Notes: generated from the letters alone by a model not told the origin. Counted from the first letter of the stretch, positions 1-8,863 are shown. The stretch is 64,000 nt of DNA from Hyphomicrobium sp. CS1BSMeth3 (GCF_900117415.1 NZ_FPEI01000005.1:434001-498000); one strand, 5' to 3'. Numbers and translations: made by a program.

Positions 1-184
1 ATGCGACGCGCTTGCCGTTCACCGCCAGCAGGCATTCGGCATAGAGATCGAGAAGATAGGTACGGAACTCGTCGCTCGATGGTGCCGGCCGGCGCGGATC
101 ATCGAGCAGGATGTCGCGCATGAGATCGTAGGCGACCGCCGCCGGGCACGTGCGGTCGGCGGTCAGGCTCATGTCGTGGGTCAT
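1..184 (-). CDS. Hypothetical protein, 3' end beyond window
   Basis: The frame is open from an ATG at 184 to the window edge (61 codons, no stop), so only the N-terminus is visible. A GAAGGA ribosome-binding site lies about ten bases before the ATG; a second in-frame ATG is at 172. The peptide begins MTHDMSLTADRT and contains an acidic stretch DILLDDPRRPAP. No family is recognised. Its stop lies outside the window. Confidence 0.5.
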   Translation of the reverse strand, partial: MTHDMSLTADRTCPAAVAYDLMRDILLDDPRRPAPSSDEFRTYLLDLYAECLLAVNGKRVA

Positions 185-286
185 GAAAGCGATGTCCTTC
201 TACGTCGGCTGTGCGCCGCATCCACTGCCCCTGCACGCGGCTGACGCTTTACTCACTCGTTTCCGATCGGGGCCCGATCAGGGAGG

Positions 287-526
287 TCAGCTCGCGGTCT
301 TGCCGCGCGGCTTCATTCCCGGCCGCTGCGAGTTCCGCTTGAAGCTCAACGTCAGACTGCCGTCTGTCAGCTCCGAGCACTCGACGCGGGCAACGAACGG
401 GTCGGAGGCCTCGATCTTGGCCGCCTCGGCGCACGCCGCTCCCGTCTCGAAGGCCTTGAGGTGCACGCTCTGCTCGCCGTTCGGCATGGCCAGCAACGTG
501 ATCATCACAATGATGTTTGGGTCCAT
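287..526 (-). CDS. Small hypothetical protein (79 aa)
   Basis: The start MDPNIIVMITLLAMPNGE is chosen because AGGTGG lies just upstream; the frame is also open further upstream but is Arg-rich and unlike coding sequence. The protein has a short hydrophobic N-terminus, then a polar region with two Cys residues (GAACAEAAK and RVECSEL) and a basic C-terminus. Short secreted or membrane-tethered proteins of this shape are common in Hyphomicrobiales, but no family is recognised. Confidence 0.5.
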   Translation of the reverse strand: MDPNIIVMITLLAMPNGEQSVHLKAFETGAACAEAAKIEASDPFVARVECSELTDGSLTLSFKRNSQRPGMKPRGKTAS

Positions 527-746
527 GGTCCACCTGCGCACGGTTGGCGTTCGGAGCGGCAAGCCGCTCCCCTGGACGCAGAACGCAATGGTAATCCCCG
601 CTTCCCACCTCGCCGGACGAATGCGCACACCCTCCGTCGCCCGGCTGTAGCTGCCGGCGAATCGATGCAGCAGCCATCGTCAGTAGGCGTAGAAAAAATG
701 GCAAGAATTCGAACGCCTTAAGTTCGAAACGTTCATTTCCCCGGTG

Positions 747-1577
747 CTACACGCCGGCAAGCACGCTGATGAGGAAGCGCGTGCCCATGGTCGCGAGCAG
801 GAGACCGAACCCGATCTCGAGCTTGCGCCTGGAAATGCCGTGCGCAAAGCGCACGCCCCAGGGCGCGGCCATGACGCTCGTCGGTATCAACGCCGCCGCG
901 CCGATGAGGCTGACATAACCGAGCGTGAACGGCAGCGGCACAGGCTCACCCCAGCCCGCCCAGACGAAGCCGATGGCGCCTGGGGCGGCGATCAACAGCC
1001 CGATGCCGGCAGCAGTCCCGACCGCGGTGTGGATCGAGCGGCCATAGAGCGTCAGCAGCATGGTGATCGAGGCACCGCCGCCGATGCTCAGAAGCGTGGA
1101 GAGAATGCCCGTGACGAGGCCCCACAGCTCGATGACCGGCCTCGGCGGCAGCACTTCGCCGAGACGCCAGGAATCGCGTCCGAACCAAAGCTTCGCTGCC
1201 ATGCTGAATGAGAAGGCGATCCACACCCATTTGAGCGCCGTGCCCGAGGCGATGCTCGCGATCGCCGCACCAAGTACCACGCCGACGACAATGCCGGGCG
1301 CGAGGCGCCACCAGGCCTCCATGTCGACGCTGCCCCGCGCGCGATGAGCAAGGAACGATCGGATCGTCGTCGGGATCATCACGGCGAGTGATGTGCCGAG
1401 CGCCAGATGCATGCGCACAGCCGGATCGACGCCGAGAAATCCGAACACTTCATAAAGCACCGGCGCCGCAATACCCCCGCCGCCAATGCCGAAGAGCCCG
1501 GCGAGGAAACCCATGGCGACGCCCGCCGCGGCCAGCGCAGCCGCGATGGCCAAGAGATCCAGCACCGAAATTTCCAT
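747..1577 (-). CDS. TauE/SafE-family membrane permease
   Basis: The 276-residue product is nearly all hydrophobic helices and carries the glycine-rich N-terminal signature FLAGLFGIGGGG and the second-half repeat ILSTLLSIGGGASI that mark the TauE/SafE (DUF81) family, proposed exporters of sulfite or organosulfur anions across the inner membrane. The substrate here is unknown. The start MEISVLDLLA follows an AAGGGGC box; a longer form beginning at 1628 adds 17 polar residues. The gene stands alone, divergent from the hypothetical gene at 1875, with about 300 bp between them that should hold both promoters. Confidence 0.85.
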   Translation of the reverse strand: MEISVLDLLAIAAALAAAGVAMGFLAGLFGIGGGGIAAPVLYEVFGFLGVDPAVRMHLALGTSLAVMIPTTIRSFLAHRARGSVDMEAWWRLAPGIVVGVVLGAAIASIASGTALKWVWIAFSFSMAAKLWFGRDSWRLGEVLPPRPVIELWGLVTGILSTLLSIGGGASITMLLTLYGRSIHTAVGTAAGIGLLIAAPGAIGFVWAGWGEPVPLPFTLGYVSLIGAAALIPTSVMAAPWGVRFAHGISRRKLEIGFGLLLATMGTRFLISVLAGV

Positions 1578-1874
1578 TGCGCCCCGGCCCCTTGTCGGCC
1601 GCGCCTCGATCTGGCTGGCCTGCACCAAGCGATGCCGGGCACCGCCCGAGGTGTCAACGATGAGCCCGGCTCATGCGGGCTCGTGCAGGGCGGTCATGCA
1701 TAGTCGGCACCTTTGGATAAACTGCTTTCGCCGCGCGTGCGCCGCGGAAGTGCCCCAGATTGGCCCGGCTTCTAATCAACTTTTAACTCCCTCGGCTGCT
1801 AATGGACGGGTGCGAGCACGTATACGTCCGAACCGCCCCTCCGGCTCGGGCAAAAGGCCCAAAAAGGACTTCAC

Positions 1875-2468
1875 ATGCAGATCAAGGTGCCCCCTGGAAA
1901 CAACGGCGACCTCCAGGAAACGCGAGAGCATCGCCTGATGGCTTTTGCAGCCGCCAGCATCGAAAAGCTCCCCGGCACTAACGATGACACCCCCGGGACG
2001 ATCCTCGCCGTTGCCCGCTCGGCTGAAAGCCCGGTGGCCAAAGCGCTGGTCGCGCTCCGTCCCGTGCTCGCCGCCAACAAGGTGAAAGTGCGCCTCGTGT
2101 TCTCGAACGACGATGCGACGCTCGATCCGTTTTTCGCCGGCATCGCGGACGATGCGGCAGCGCCTCTTGCGGAAGTGCGCATCTTGCGCGATCCGCGCCT
2201 GCGCGATGCGCATGAGCAGCTCATCGTCGGTCACATGTCCGTCTGGTTCGGCGACAGCCTGCGCCGCGACATCCATCGCCGCGATCTCTTCGAGCAATTC
2301 CACGCCGATGCTCCCGAGGCCGCACGCTCGGCAGCGCACGGCTTCGAGCGTCTGTGGGCCCGGACCGAGCCGTGCCTTGCACTTCCTGCGCTCGCCGCGG
2401 ACAGCCTGACGGCCATGCCTCCCCGCAAGCCCGGCAATGCCGGCCCGACGGGCACCGTGCTCTGCTGA
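1875..2468 (+). CDS. Conserved-looking hypothetical protein (197 aa)
   Basis: Good ribosome-binding site AAAGGAC seven bases before the ATG. The protein is soluble with no signal peptide. The middle (about residues 75-130) alternates hydrophobic strands with charged helices (VKVRLVFSND, AEVRILRDPRLRDAHEQLIVG), suggesting an alpha/beta fold, and the C-terminus is Pro-rich. No catalytic motif or family is recognised. It ends about 100 bp before the tRNA-Arg gene. The opposite strand is also open here but encodes an Arg/His-rich composition typical of a shadow frame. Confidence 0.6.
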   Translation: MQIKVPPGNNGDLQETREHRLMAFAAASIEKLPGTNDDTPGTILAVARSAESPVAKALVALRPVLAANKVKVRLVFSNDDATLDPFFAGIADDAAAPLAEVRILRDPRLRDAHEQLIVGHMSVWFGDSLRRDIHRRDLFEQFHADAPEAARSAAHGFERLWARTEPCLALPALAADSLTAMPPRKPGNAGPTGTVLC

Positions 2469-2571
2469 AACCCCAGCTCCGGCCTGCCCGGAGCTGAAAT
2501 TTCGTTGCCCCGTCGTCCGCTGACGGCGGAATTGCCCTGGCCCCGCCGATGCTGTATCAGAGGCGGTCTCA

Positions 2572-2648
2572 GCACCCGTAGCTCAGCTGGATAGAGTGTC
2601 GCCCTCCGAAGGCGAAGGTCGTAGGTTCGAATCCTACCGGGTGCGCCA
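2572..2648 (+). tRNA. tRNA-Arg (anticodon CCG)
   Basis: A complete 77-base cloverleaf. The 7-bp acceptor stem is GCACCCG with CGGGTGC, the D stem GCTC/GAGT, the anticodon stem TCGCC/GGCGA holding the loop CTCCGAA, and the T arm GTAGG-TTCGAAT-CCTAC. The discriminator base is G and the CCA end is encoded. The loop places CCG at positions 34-36, which reads CGG codons for arginine. Confidence 0.97.
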
Positions 2649-3100
2649 TTTCACTGTCGAGGCTTCAAACCGGATGGTCGCTGGTGATCACGCCAGCGAA
2701 CGCGCAGCCGGTCTGCGCAGCTTGCGCCAACTCCATTTATTCACGATCCAAAGCGAAGTAATCCCCACCGCCGAAGTCGCCCGCATCATGCCTCGATCGC
2801 TGAGAGGCATGAGGACTGATGTGACGTGCTGTCATTCCTGAGCCGCTACGCAACGCTCGCGCTGATGACCTAAATCAATCTCACGCACCGCCTCGCGGGA
2901 AGCAAAACTCGAGCCCGTGACGACCACCGAGTTGTTGGCTGAAATTCAGCAGCCGCGATGTCTCGCCATAGAAGCCGTTAGATGACTTTGGTCTGATAGA
3001 CCATCGTCCGAGCGCGAAGTGCGCCGACGTATGTCACCCTTGATCATTGCGCTGCGAGGCGCATGGCGCCTCGCAAAGCGGGTCTTTGGGAGGACACACC
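2649..3100. other. Intergenic region, no gene seen
   Basis: About 450 bp between tRNA-Arg and the MFS transporter gene. An open frame runs out of the tRNA but has no start signal of its own. The last 15 bases carry the GGGAGGA ribosome-binding site of the next gene. No convincing promoter, hairpin or mobile-element remnant was recognised. Confidence 0.4.
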
Positions 3101-4771
3101 ATGGCGACAACCATGAGCCACAGAGGCATGGGCGTGACGCAAGAGGAGCGGCGCGTCATTCTCGCTTCCTCAATCGGTACGGTCTTCGAGTGGTACGACT
3201 TCTATCTCTACGCAACACTCGCACCATTCTTCGCCGCGCTCTTCTTTCCTCCGGGCAACGAGACGGCAGCCCTGCTGTCCGCCTTCGCTACGTATGCCGC
3301 GGGCTTTCTCGTGCGTCCGTTCGGCGCGATCATCTTCGGTCGCGTCGGAGACATCGTTGGACGGAAGTACACCTTTCTCGTGACGATCCTCGTCATGGGC
3401 ATTTCAACGTTCGCGGTCGGGCTCCTGCCGACGTTCGGCACGCATACGCTTCCGATCATCGGTGAGGTCGCAGGCATCGGCTGGACGGCGCCCGTCCTGC
3501 TGGTGATCCTGCGGCTCCTGCAGGGTCTTGCACTCGGCGGCGAGTATGGCGGCGCAGCCACGTATGTTGCCGAGCATGCACGACAGGGGCAGCGTGGGTT
3601 CGCCACGAGCTGGATCCAGACCACGGCGACGCTCGGCTTCTTCTTGGCGCTGTTCGTTATCGGCGGGTGCCGCTTCTTCCTGTTCGACGCGGCGGCTTTC
3701 GCGGCATGGGGATGGCGCATTCCATTCCTGGTGTCGCTCTTCCTGCTCGTCTACTCGGTCTACATTCGGCTGAAGCTGAACGAGTCACCGATCTTCGCGA
3801 AGATGAAGGAAGAAGGCAAAGGCTCGAGCCGGCCGCTCACCGACTCCTTCTTCACCTATCCCAACAACAAGTACGTGCTGCTGGCTCTGCTCGGCGCCAC
3901 TGCCGGCCAAGGCGTCGTCTGGTACACAGGTCAGTTCTATGCCCTGTTCTTCCTCACGATCACGCTGAAGGTCGAGCTCGTGACCGCCTACATCATGATC
4001 GGTCTGGCGCTGCTCATCGGCACGCCATTCTTCATCTTCTTTGGATGGCTCAGTGATCGCATCGGCCGCCTCAAGATCATCCTTGCGGGCTGCCTCATCG
4101 CGGCGGTCACCTACATTCCGCTGTTCCAGGCGCTGTCGAATGCCGTGAACCCCGACCTCGTCGCCTTCCAGCAAGCGAACAAGGTCACGCTCACGACCGA
4201 TACGAGGGAGTGCAACTTCCACATCTTCGTCGGTCCGTGGTCGAGGTTCACGGACTGCGACCGGGCGAAGGACTTCCTGACCAAGGCCGGTCTCTCGTTC
4301 GAGACGGTGCATCGTGATGGCGCCAAGAACGAACTGCAGCTCGGGCCGACGAAGCTCTCAGGCTTCGACGCGAAGACATGGACCGCCGCGCTCGCGGAGC
4401 TGAAGTTCCCGACCAAGGCCGATCCGGCGAAGATCAATTGGCTCGCCGCGATGGTGATCCTGTTCCTCTTCCTGATCTACGTGACGATGGTCTATGGCCC
4501 CATCGCCGCGTTCCTCGTCGAGCTGTTCCCGACCAAGATCCGCTATACGTCGATGTCGCTGCCTTATCACATCGGCAATGGCTGGTTCGGCGGAATGCTG
4601 CCGCTGCTGGCCACTGCCGTCGTGGCCTGGACGGGCAACATCTATGCGGGCCTCTACTATCCGATCGGCGTCGCACTGATGACGGTCATTGTCGGCTTCC
4701 TGTTCCTCAGGGACACGAAGGACGTCGATCTGGCCCGGGGCTCGGGCGTGCAGGAGCAGGCCGCTGCCTGA
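3101..4771 (+). CDS. MFS transporter, metabolite:H+ symporter (MHS) type
   Basis: The start MATTMSHRG follows GGGAGGA by seven bases. The N-terminal half shows MHS-family hallmarks: SSIGTVFEWYDFYLY in helix 1, GRVGDIVGRKY in the first cytoplasmic loop and LLQGLALGGEYGGA in the fourth/fifth-helix region; the second GWLSDRIGR loop is also present. Relatives (ShiA, ProP, KgtP) import shikimate, osmolytes or dicarboxylates with protons. At 556 residues it is longer than the usual 430-450 because of a soluble insert at about residues 345-445, carrying two Cys and following helix GCLIAAVTYIPL. The substrate cannot be predicted. A strong hairpin terminator follows. Confidence 0.88.
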   Translation: MATTMSHRGMGVTQEERRVILASSIGTVFEWYDFYLYATLAPFFAALFFPPGNETAALLSAFATYAAGFLVRPFGAIIFGRVGDIVGRKYTFLVTILVMGISTFAVGLLPTFGTHTLPIIGEVAGIGWTAPVLLVILRLLQGLALGGEYGGAATYVAEHARQGQRGFATSWIQTTATLGFFLALFVIGGCRFFLFDAAAFAAWGWRIPFLVSLFLLVYSVYIRLKLNESPIFAKMKEEGKGSSRPLTDSFFTYPNNKYVLLALLGATAGQGVVWYTGQFYALFFLTITLKVELVTAYIMIGLALLIGTPFFIFFGWLSDRIGRLKIILAGCLIAAVTYIPLFQALSNAVNPDLVAFQQANKVTLTTDTRECNFHIFVGPWSRFTDCDRAKDFLTKAGLSFETVHRDGAKNELQLGPTKLSGFDAKTWTAALAELKFPTKADPAKINWLAAMVILFLFLIYVTMVYGPIAAFLVELFPTKIRYTSMSLPYHIGNGWFGGMLPLLATAVVAWTGNIYAGLYYPIGVALMTVIVGFLFLRDTKDVDLARGSGVQEQAAA

Positions 4772-4801
4772 TTGGAGCCGACGAATTCTTTGACAGCAAA
4801 G

Positions 4802-4828
4802 CGAGGGGCAGCAAGTCGCTGCCCCTCG
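4802..4828 (+). terminator. Rho-independent-type terminator after MFS gene
   Basis: A perfect 11-bp stem, CGAGGGGCAGC and GCTGCCCCTCG, encloses a 5-base loop (AAGTC) 30 bases after the MFS stop codon and is followed by ACATTTTAG. The U tract is short (four T). It could also serve the opposing gene that ends at 4893. Confidence 0.7.
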
Positions 4829-4892
4829 ACATTTTAGACTTCAAGTGCGGTGCAAGTGATGATCTGCTCGGCTCGCGCGAACGAAAACGCCG

Positions 4893-5378
4893 TCAGAGAC
4901 CGCGCGAAAGAAGTGCCGAGGGGCGCGCGATAGGTTCGCGGCGGACCTTCTCAGGTGTCGGCTCCGCATTCTCGAGACGCGCATACGGGCAAAGGGCGCG
5001 CATCTCCGAAAACAAACCAGCCCCAACGCCGCGCCGTGCGCGCAATTCCCCGTCGTTCATGTGCCGGAGCTCGCCAAGCGTCCTGATCGCCTCGCGCCCG
5101 CTGCTCAATGCCAGAATGCGCATAGCCCAGCCATGGGTCTCGGAACCGGCAAGGATCAATACGTCCAAGGGGGTCTCGTCGCTCAGTCGAGCAATGTTCG
5201 GCCGCTTTCCGTATTGCGCTTGGAGTTCAGCCCGTCGCGCGTCGACCGTGCTGGTCGCGGCAACGATCTGGGCCACCCGGCCGTTGGTGACGTGATGTCG
5301 AGCTGCAATATCCGATCGGCTCACACCCTGCTTGTGGAGCTCCAGAATTCTGCTGTTTCGCCTGCGCTTGGCTCGCAC
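4893..5378 (-). CDS. HTH protein with RNA-polymerase-alpha-CTD-like C-terminal domain
   Basis: The start is GTG at 5378: GAAGG lies eight bases upstream and the frame closes at a TGA further up with no ATG. Residues about 13-39 (LELHKQGVSRSDIAARHHVTNGRVAQIV) form a Hin/resolvase-like helix-turn-helix preceded by a basic patch. Residues about 69-133 read like the helix-hairpin-helix C-terminal domain of RpoA: the pattern I-R-T-LGEL-(6)-EL-(5)-GVG-(6)-EM-(2)-L follows the RpoA order. The combination suggests a small DNA-binding regulator; target and function are unknown. Phased TACGTA sites lie 35-74 bases upstream of the start, which suggests autoregulation. Confidence 0.65.
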   Translation of the reverse strand: MRAKRRRNSRILELHKQGVSRSDIAARHHVTNGRVAQIVAATSTVDARRAELQAQYGKRPNIARLSDETPLDVLILAGSETHGWAMRILALSSGREAIRTLGELRHMNDGELRARRGVGAGLFSEMRALCPYARLENAEPTPEKVRREPIARPSALLSRGL

Positions 5379-5412
5379 TGGTTTTGCCTTCGACCGCCCA
5401 CGGCCAATTGCG

Positions 5413-5452
5413 AATACGTATATTCACGTATCTAATACGTATATTTACGTAT
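5413..5452. promoter_or_regulatory. Helically phased TACGTA operator-like repeats
   Basis: Two near-identical 19-bp units, aatacgtatattcacgtat (5413-5431) and aatacgtatatttacgtat (5434-5452), repeat at 21 bp. Within them four (T/C)ACGTA boxes start at 5415, 5425, 5436 and 5446, spaced 10, 11 and 10 bp, about one helical turn each. The stretch is AT-rich in a GC-rich setting and ends 35 bp upstream of the GTG of the HTH gene, so it probably holds that gene's promoter and operator. Confidence 0.65.
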
Positions 5453-5570
5453 GGGCGAGATAGCAAGACGTGGCCTTTGGCGGCCAGGGCGGCGGGGAGG
5501 GCACGAGCAGGGGGCGGTCACCGGCGGCCGGGACACAGCCAGGGTGGGGGGTGAGGGAGAGCGGTGGCGC

Positions 5571-6197
5571 TCAGCGAGTTCCCTTGGCGCTCTCTCCGAT
5601 CAGGAGAACGAGCCGGACCAGATCGGCGACACTTGCCGCGCCGGTCTTGTGCATGACCGCTGCCCGATGGACCTCCACCGTTCGCGGACTGATGCCGAGC
5701 TCCGAGGCCATCTCCCGGCTGGTGAGCCCTCGGGCGGCAAGATGCAGCACTTCCTGCTCGCGCGGCGAGAGCGTGTCCAGCCGGCTCCGCATATCCATGA
5801 ACTCCTGCCGCTCGGCCTCGAATTGCTGAGTTTGAGCGACAGCCGCCTTGATGCTCGCGATCAGGCGCCGTTCGGAAACAGGTTTCTCGATGAAGTCGAA
5901 GGCTCCGGCTTTGATGGCCGACACGGCCGCGTCGATCGTGGCGAAACCCGTGATGAGAATGAGCGGCTCAGTCCACTTGGACTTGTTCAACAAAGTCTGC
6001 AACTCGAGCCCGGACAATCGCGGCATGCGTACATCCGACACGATGCAGTCCGCCGCCCCGTCGCGCTCTCGCACACGCAGGAAATCCTCGGCGTGACGAT
6101 GCACGCGCGTGATGAACTTCTTTGCCCCGAGATACACGCTGAGAGCGTCGAGGACCCCCGCGTCATCATCGATGATATCAACAAGCACTTTCTTCAT
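5571..6197 (-). CDS. FixJ/NarL-type response regulator
   Basis: 208 residues with a receiver domain (acidic IDDD at 9-12, phospho-acceptor Asp55 in IVSDVRMP, Thr83 and Lys105 in FIEKP) and a LuxR-type HTH at about 142-205 (LSPREQEVLHLAARGLTSRE). The receiver is of the FixJ subtype. Its start overlaps the stop of the upstream kinase gene by four bases (ATGA), so the two are co-transcribed and almost surely form one phosphorelay. Targets are unknown. Confidence 0.93.
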   Translation of the reverse strand: MKKVLVDIIDDDAGVLDALSVYLGAKKFITRVHRHAEDFLRVRERDGAADCIVSDVRMPRLSGLELQTLLNKSKWTEPLILITGFATIDAAVSAIKAGAFDFIEKPVSERRLIASIKAAVAQTQQFEAERQEFMDMRSRLDTLSPREQEVLHLAARGLTSREMASELGISPRTVEVHRAAVMHKTGAASVADLVRLVLLIGESAKGTR

Positions 6198-7885
6198 GGC
6201 GCTGGCAGGCTGCGATTGCGGATCGTGAAGTGAACTTCAGCTCCTTGGCCTCCATTTGCAAGCCAGATCTGGCCGCCATGCGCCTCGACAATGGAGCGGC
6301 AGAGATTGAGGCCTATGCCGAGGCCACCGCGCTTTGTCGTGTGAAACGGCGCAAATGGATTGTCGATCTGCTCGGCATCGAAGCCCGGTCCGGTATCGCC
6401 GACGACGATCTCCAAGTCGCCGTCCGGAGAACGGCGTACCCCCACGGTGATCATCCCCGAGCTGTGTCCGGCATCCTCTATGGACTCATAGGCATTGCGG
6501 AGCAGATTGATGAGCACCTGCTCGACCTGAAGCACGTCCACGGTGACGGTTGGAAGATCTCCTTCCACCTGGCTCACGATCGATACGCCCGCGCGCTGCA
6601 GCTCTGGCTTGACGACCTCGAGTGCGGCATTGAGCAGCTCGCTCACCTCGGCTTCGATCCGCTCGGTGCGGCCGGTCTGAATGAGGTCGCGCAAACGGCG
6701 GACCACGGCTGCTGCACGCTGCACTTGGGCGTTCGCCTTTTCTGCGCTTTCCCGGGCATCCTTCATGGAGAAGTCCCGCTCGCCGAGCTCCTCCGCCAGC
6801 AGTCGTGTGTAGGTCGCCGCAGCCGAGAGTGGCTGATTGATCTCATGAGCGACCGCGGCCGACAGCTCATTGACGCTGCCGAGGCGTGTAAGCCGGGCAT
6901 GAGCCTCCTGTTGCAGGCGAAGGCGATACTCCGCCTGCTCACGCTCCATCACGACGCCGCCAGCAGCAAGACCGGTCAGCGTGAGAACAAGCATCATCTC
7001 CTGATAGGTGGTCGTGTCGACGCTGCCCGGAAGCAGGAACTCGATCACGAACATGAGCGCGAGCTGAGTGACGACGAGCCCCGTGCAAGCGCCCGGCAGT
7101 CCCGACCGAAGAGCAATCCAGATGATAGGTAAAAACAGAAGATAGAAACGATAGAGCTGCGGCGTCGCCGGCCCATAAAAGACGGCCCAGAGAGACGCGC
7201 ACATGGCAGAAAACTGAGCCAGCGTCTCCCATGTGGTCTTGAGATATCTGCCCGCAGCCGAGAGCAGGACGAATGGCGTCACAACGGCGATGCCAATCAG
7301 CTCGCCAATCCAGAGACGGAGCGCTGCCACAAAGAAATCCGCCCACCCCATGAGATTGGCTGAGGCAAGAATGCCTGCATACAGGCAAGCCACGATGACC
7401 GTGCTGACCGCGGCCACGAGCAAGAGCAGCCAGATATCGTAGAGGCGCGGCAACCGAGCCTGAAAGCCATACTTGCTGCTCGAAAGTATGAGCGTGGCAG
7501 CCGAATACCCCGCGCCGACGACCAGCCAGAGCAGAAGCCCAACAGGCAACGGTGCGGGCAAATGCCGGACCACCAGATCTGCCAGAAAGGGCGCAACGAA
7601 CAGAAGCGGAATGTAGCGGCGGCCGAACAGCAGGATCAGCGCAAAGCTCAAACCGGTCTGAGGATTCCAGGGCGTAATGCCGAACGGATCGAAGGGCTGT
7701 ACATAGCTCGCCCAATCGAAGGCGACATAGGCCGCCAAGTAGGCAATGCCGATCAACCAGGCCGGCCCGCTGCGAACCCAAGCACTGAGCTCACTTCCCG
7801 ACATTGGCAATTGGAAGAATGGCCGCCGAGAAGCTTCGCTCTCGGTGCACGGCGATGCTCCATGTCCGCTGATTTCGGGCGGCAC
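6194..7885 (-). CDS. MASE1-domain sensor histidine kinase
   Basis: Residues about 40-315 contain eight to nine membrane helices with MASE1-like motifs (FGITPWNPQTGLSFALI, LWIGELIGIAVVTPF), an integral-membrane sensing domain of unknown ligand. The cytoplasmic part has an H-box with His347 (VAHEINQPLSAA), an N-box at about 455-468, G1 DTGPGFD and G2 GGLGIGLNL, so kinase activity is expected. The HEINQPL type belongs with FixJ-family regulators, and the fixJ-like gene follows with a 4-base overlap. The first 25 residues are polar; a start at residue 28 is possible. Confidence 0.9.
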   Translation of the reverse strand: MPPEISGHGASPCTESEASRRPFFQLPMSGSELSAWVRSGPAWLIGIAYLAAYVAFDWASYVQPFDPFGITPWNPQTGLSFALILLFGRRYIPLLFVAPFLADLVVRHLPAPLPVGLLLWLVVGAGYSAATLILSSSKYGFQARLPRLYDIWLLLLVAAVSTVIVACLYAGILASANLMGWADFFVAALRLWIGELIGIAVVTPFVLLSAAGRYLKTTWETLAQFSAMCASLWAVFYGPATPQLYRFYLLFLPIIWIALRSGLPGACTGLVVTQLALMFVIEFLLPGSVDTTTYQEMMLVLTLTGLAAGGVVMEREQAEYRLRLQQEAHARLTRLGSVNELSAAVAHEINQPLSAAATYTRLLAEELGERDFSMKDARESAEKANAQVQRAAAVVRRLRDLIQTGRTERIEAEVSELLNAALEVVKPELQRAGVSIVSQVEGDLPTVTVDVLQVEQVLINLLRNAYESIEDAGHSSGMITVGVRRSPDGDLEIVVGDTGPGFDAEQIDNPFAPFHTTKRGGLGIGLNLCRSIVEAHGGQIWLANGGQGAEVHFTIRNRSLPAP

Positions 7886-8114
7886 CAGACGATCCTGGTA
7901 TTGCGCGTGGCTACTCTCAGTTCGCAGTCATCTCATCTATAGAACGCGGGCTCCTTTGCGCAAGAAGCTCTTACCCGTCGGAACGTTCAGCGATCGGCGG
8001 GCGTATCGTGGTTACTCAGGCGGACCGCTGAAGCAGGTAGGGAAACCTTGATAACTGCGCTCTCCGCTCCTTGTGCAGAAGCGGAGGCGTGCCCCTTCAA
8101 CGATCGGCGCCCCG

Positions 8115-8381
8115 CTAGGTGCGGTGCCCCTCATCGATCCTGGCCACCCATCTCTCGAACGAGAGCTTCAGAGCATCGACATCCCGCCCTATCTCGCTCG
8201 TCGAGCGCCCGCCGGATTTGGCTTTATTGAGAAGTTCGAGGTGCTGCAGCTTCCAGTCGGCCGCAGCCTTGCGCGCGGGCCCGTGCAGCGCGCTCTGCTT
8301 GTTGAACTCCTCGATCTGCGCGTCAATTTCCGTTCCAAGCTCTTCGAGCCGTTCCTTCAGGCTGTTCATCGATGCGTCCAT
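8115..8381 (-). CDS. Small coiled-coil hypothetical protein (88 aa)
   Basis: The start MDASMNSLKE is preferred because GGAGGT lies six bases before it; an ATG 15 bases upstream would place that motif inside the gene. The product is soluble, charged and helical, with heptad-like spacing (LKERLEELGTEIDAQIEEFNKQ, DVDALKLSFERWVARID). Family and function are not recognised. It stands alone between the MASE1 kinase gene and a roughly 480-bp gap. Confidence 0.6.
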   Translation of the reverse strand: MDASMNSLKERLEELGTEIDAQIEEFNKQSALHGPARKAAADWKLQHLELLNKAKSGGRSTSEIGRDVDALKLSFERWVARIDEGHRT

Positions 8382-8863
8382 CGTGCGGACCTCCATGGCT
8401 CATGTGCAAAGACTGTGTTGTCGGGCCTGAGCCGACGGTCCGGCAACGAGAAGAGCTTTGCTGTCGGCGCATCGCCTGCACCCACCGGGCTTGCCGGCAG
8501 CCAGCGTCTTGTCGCTCAATCCAGCCTCCCCGAGAGGCTTCTAAGTCCCGGGTCCAGCGCCCAAAATTTCACACGCGTTGGGCTGTGCCCGATAGACGTG
8601 GGGTTCACCTCCGCGAATTCAAGAACTCGTCCTCGGAACGGAAAGCGGCCGCCGGAAAACATTACCGATTTGTGATCTGGCGGCGAACTTCACGCCACCT
8701 TTGCCGCGGCAAGGTGAGAGCGAGCCGCGCCTGAGGCCGAGCCTCGGTCCTTCGAAAGAGAAGGCTCGTCGCGCGCATCGCGCCGCTCGATGAAGCACCG
8801 CACATGCGACGCGGCCTCGAGCTTTCCGCGCGGTGAGCACCGTGATGATGAACGGGCCATACG
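8382..8863. other. Intergenic region, no gene seen
   Basis: About 480 bp upstream of the SbmA-like gene. Open frames here are short, Arg/Ser-rich and run into neighbouring genes on the wrong strand. No tRNA, hairpin with a U tract or repeat was recognised. It probably carries the promoters of the two flanking divergent genes. Confidence 0.35.

Noticed and set aside
2596-2841. Open frame of 81 codons starting inside the tRNA-Arg gene
   Set aside because: Begins within the tRNA and lacks a ribosome-binding site and any recognisable composition.
5411-5453. Short direct repeats considered as a CRISPR array or mobile-element end
   Set aside because: Only two 19-bp units at 21-bp spacing, no variable spacers of proper length and no cas genes; operator-like phasing fits better.
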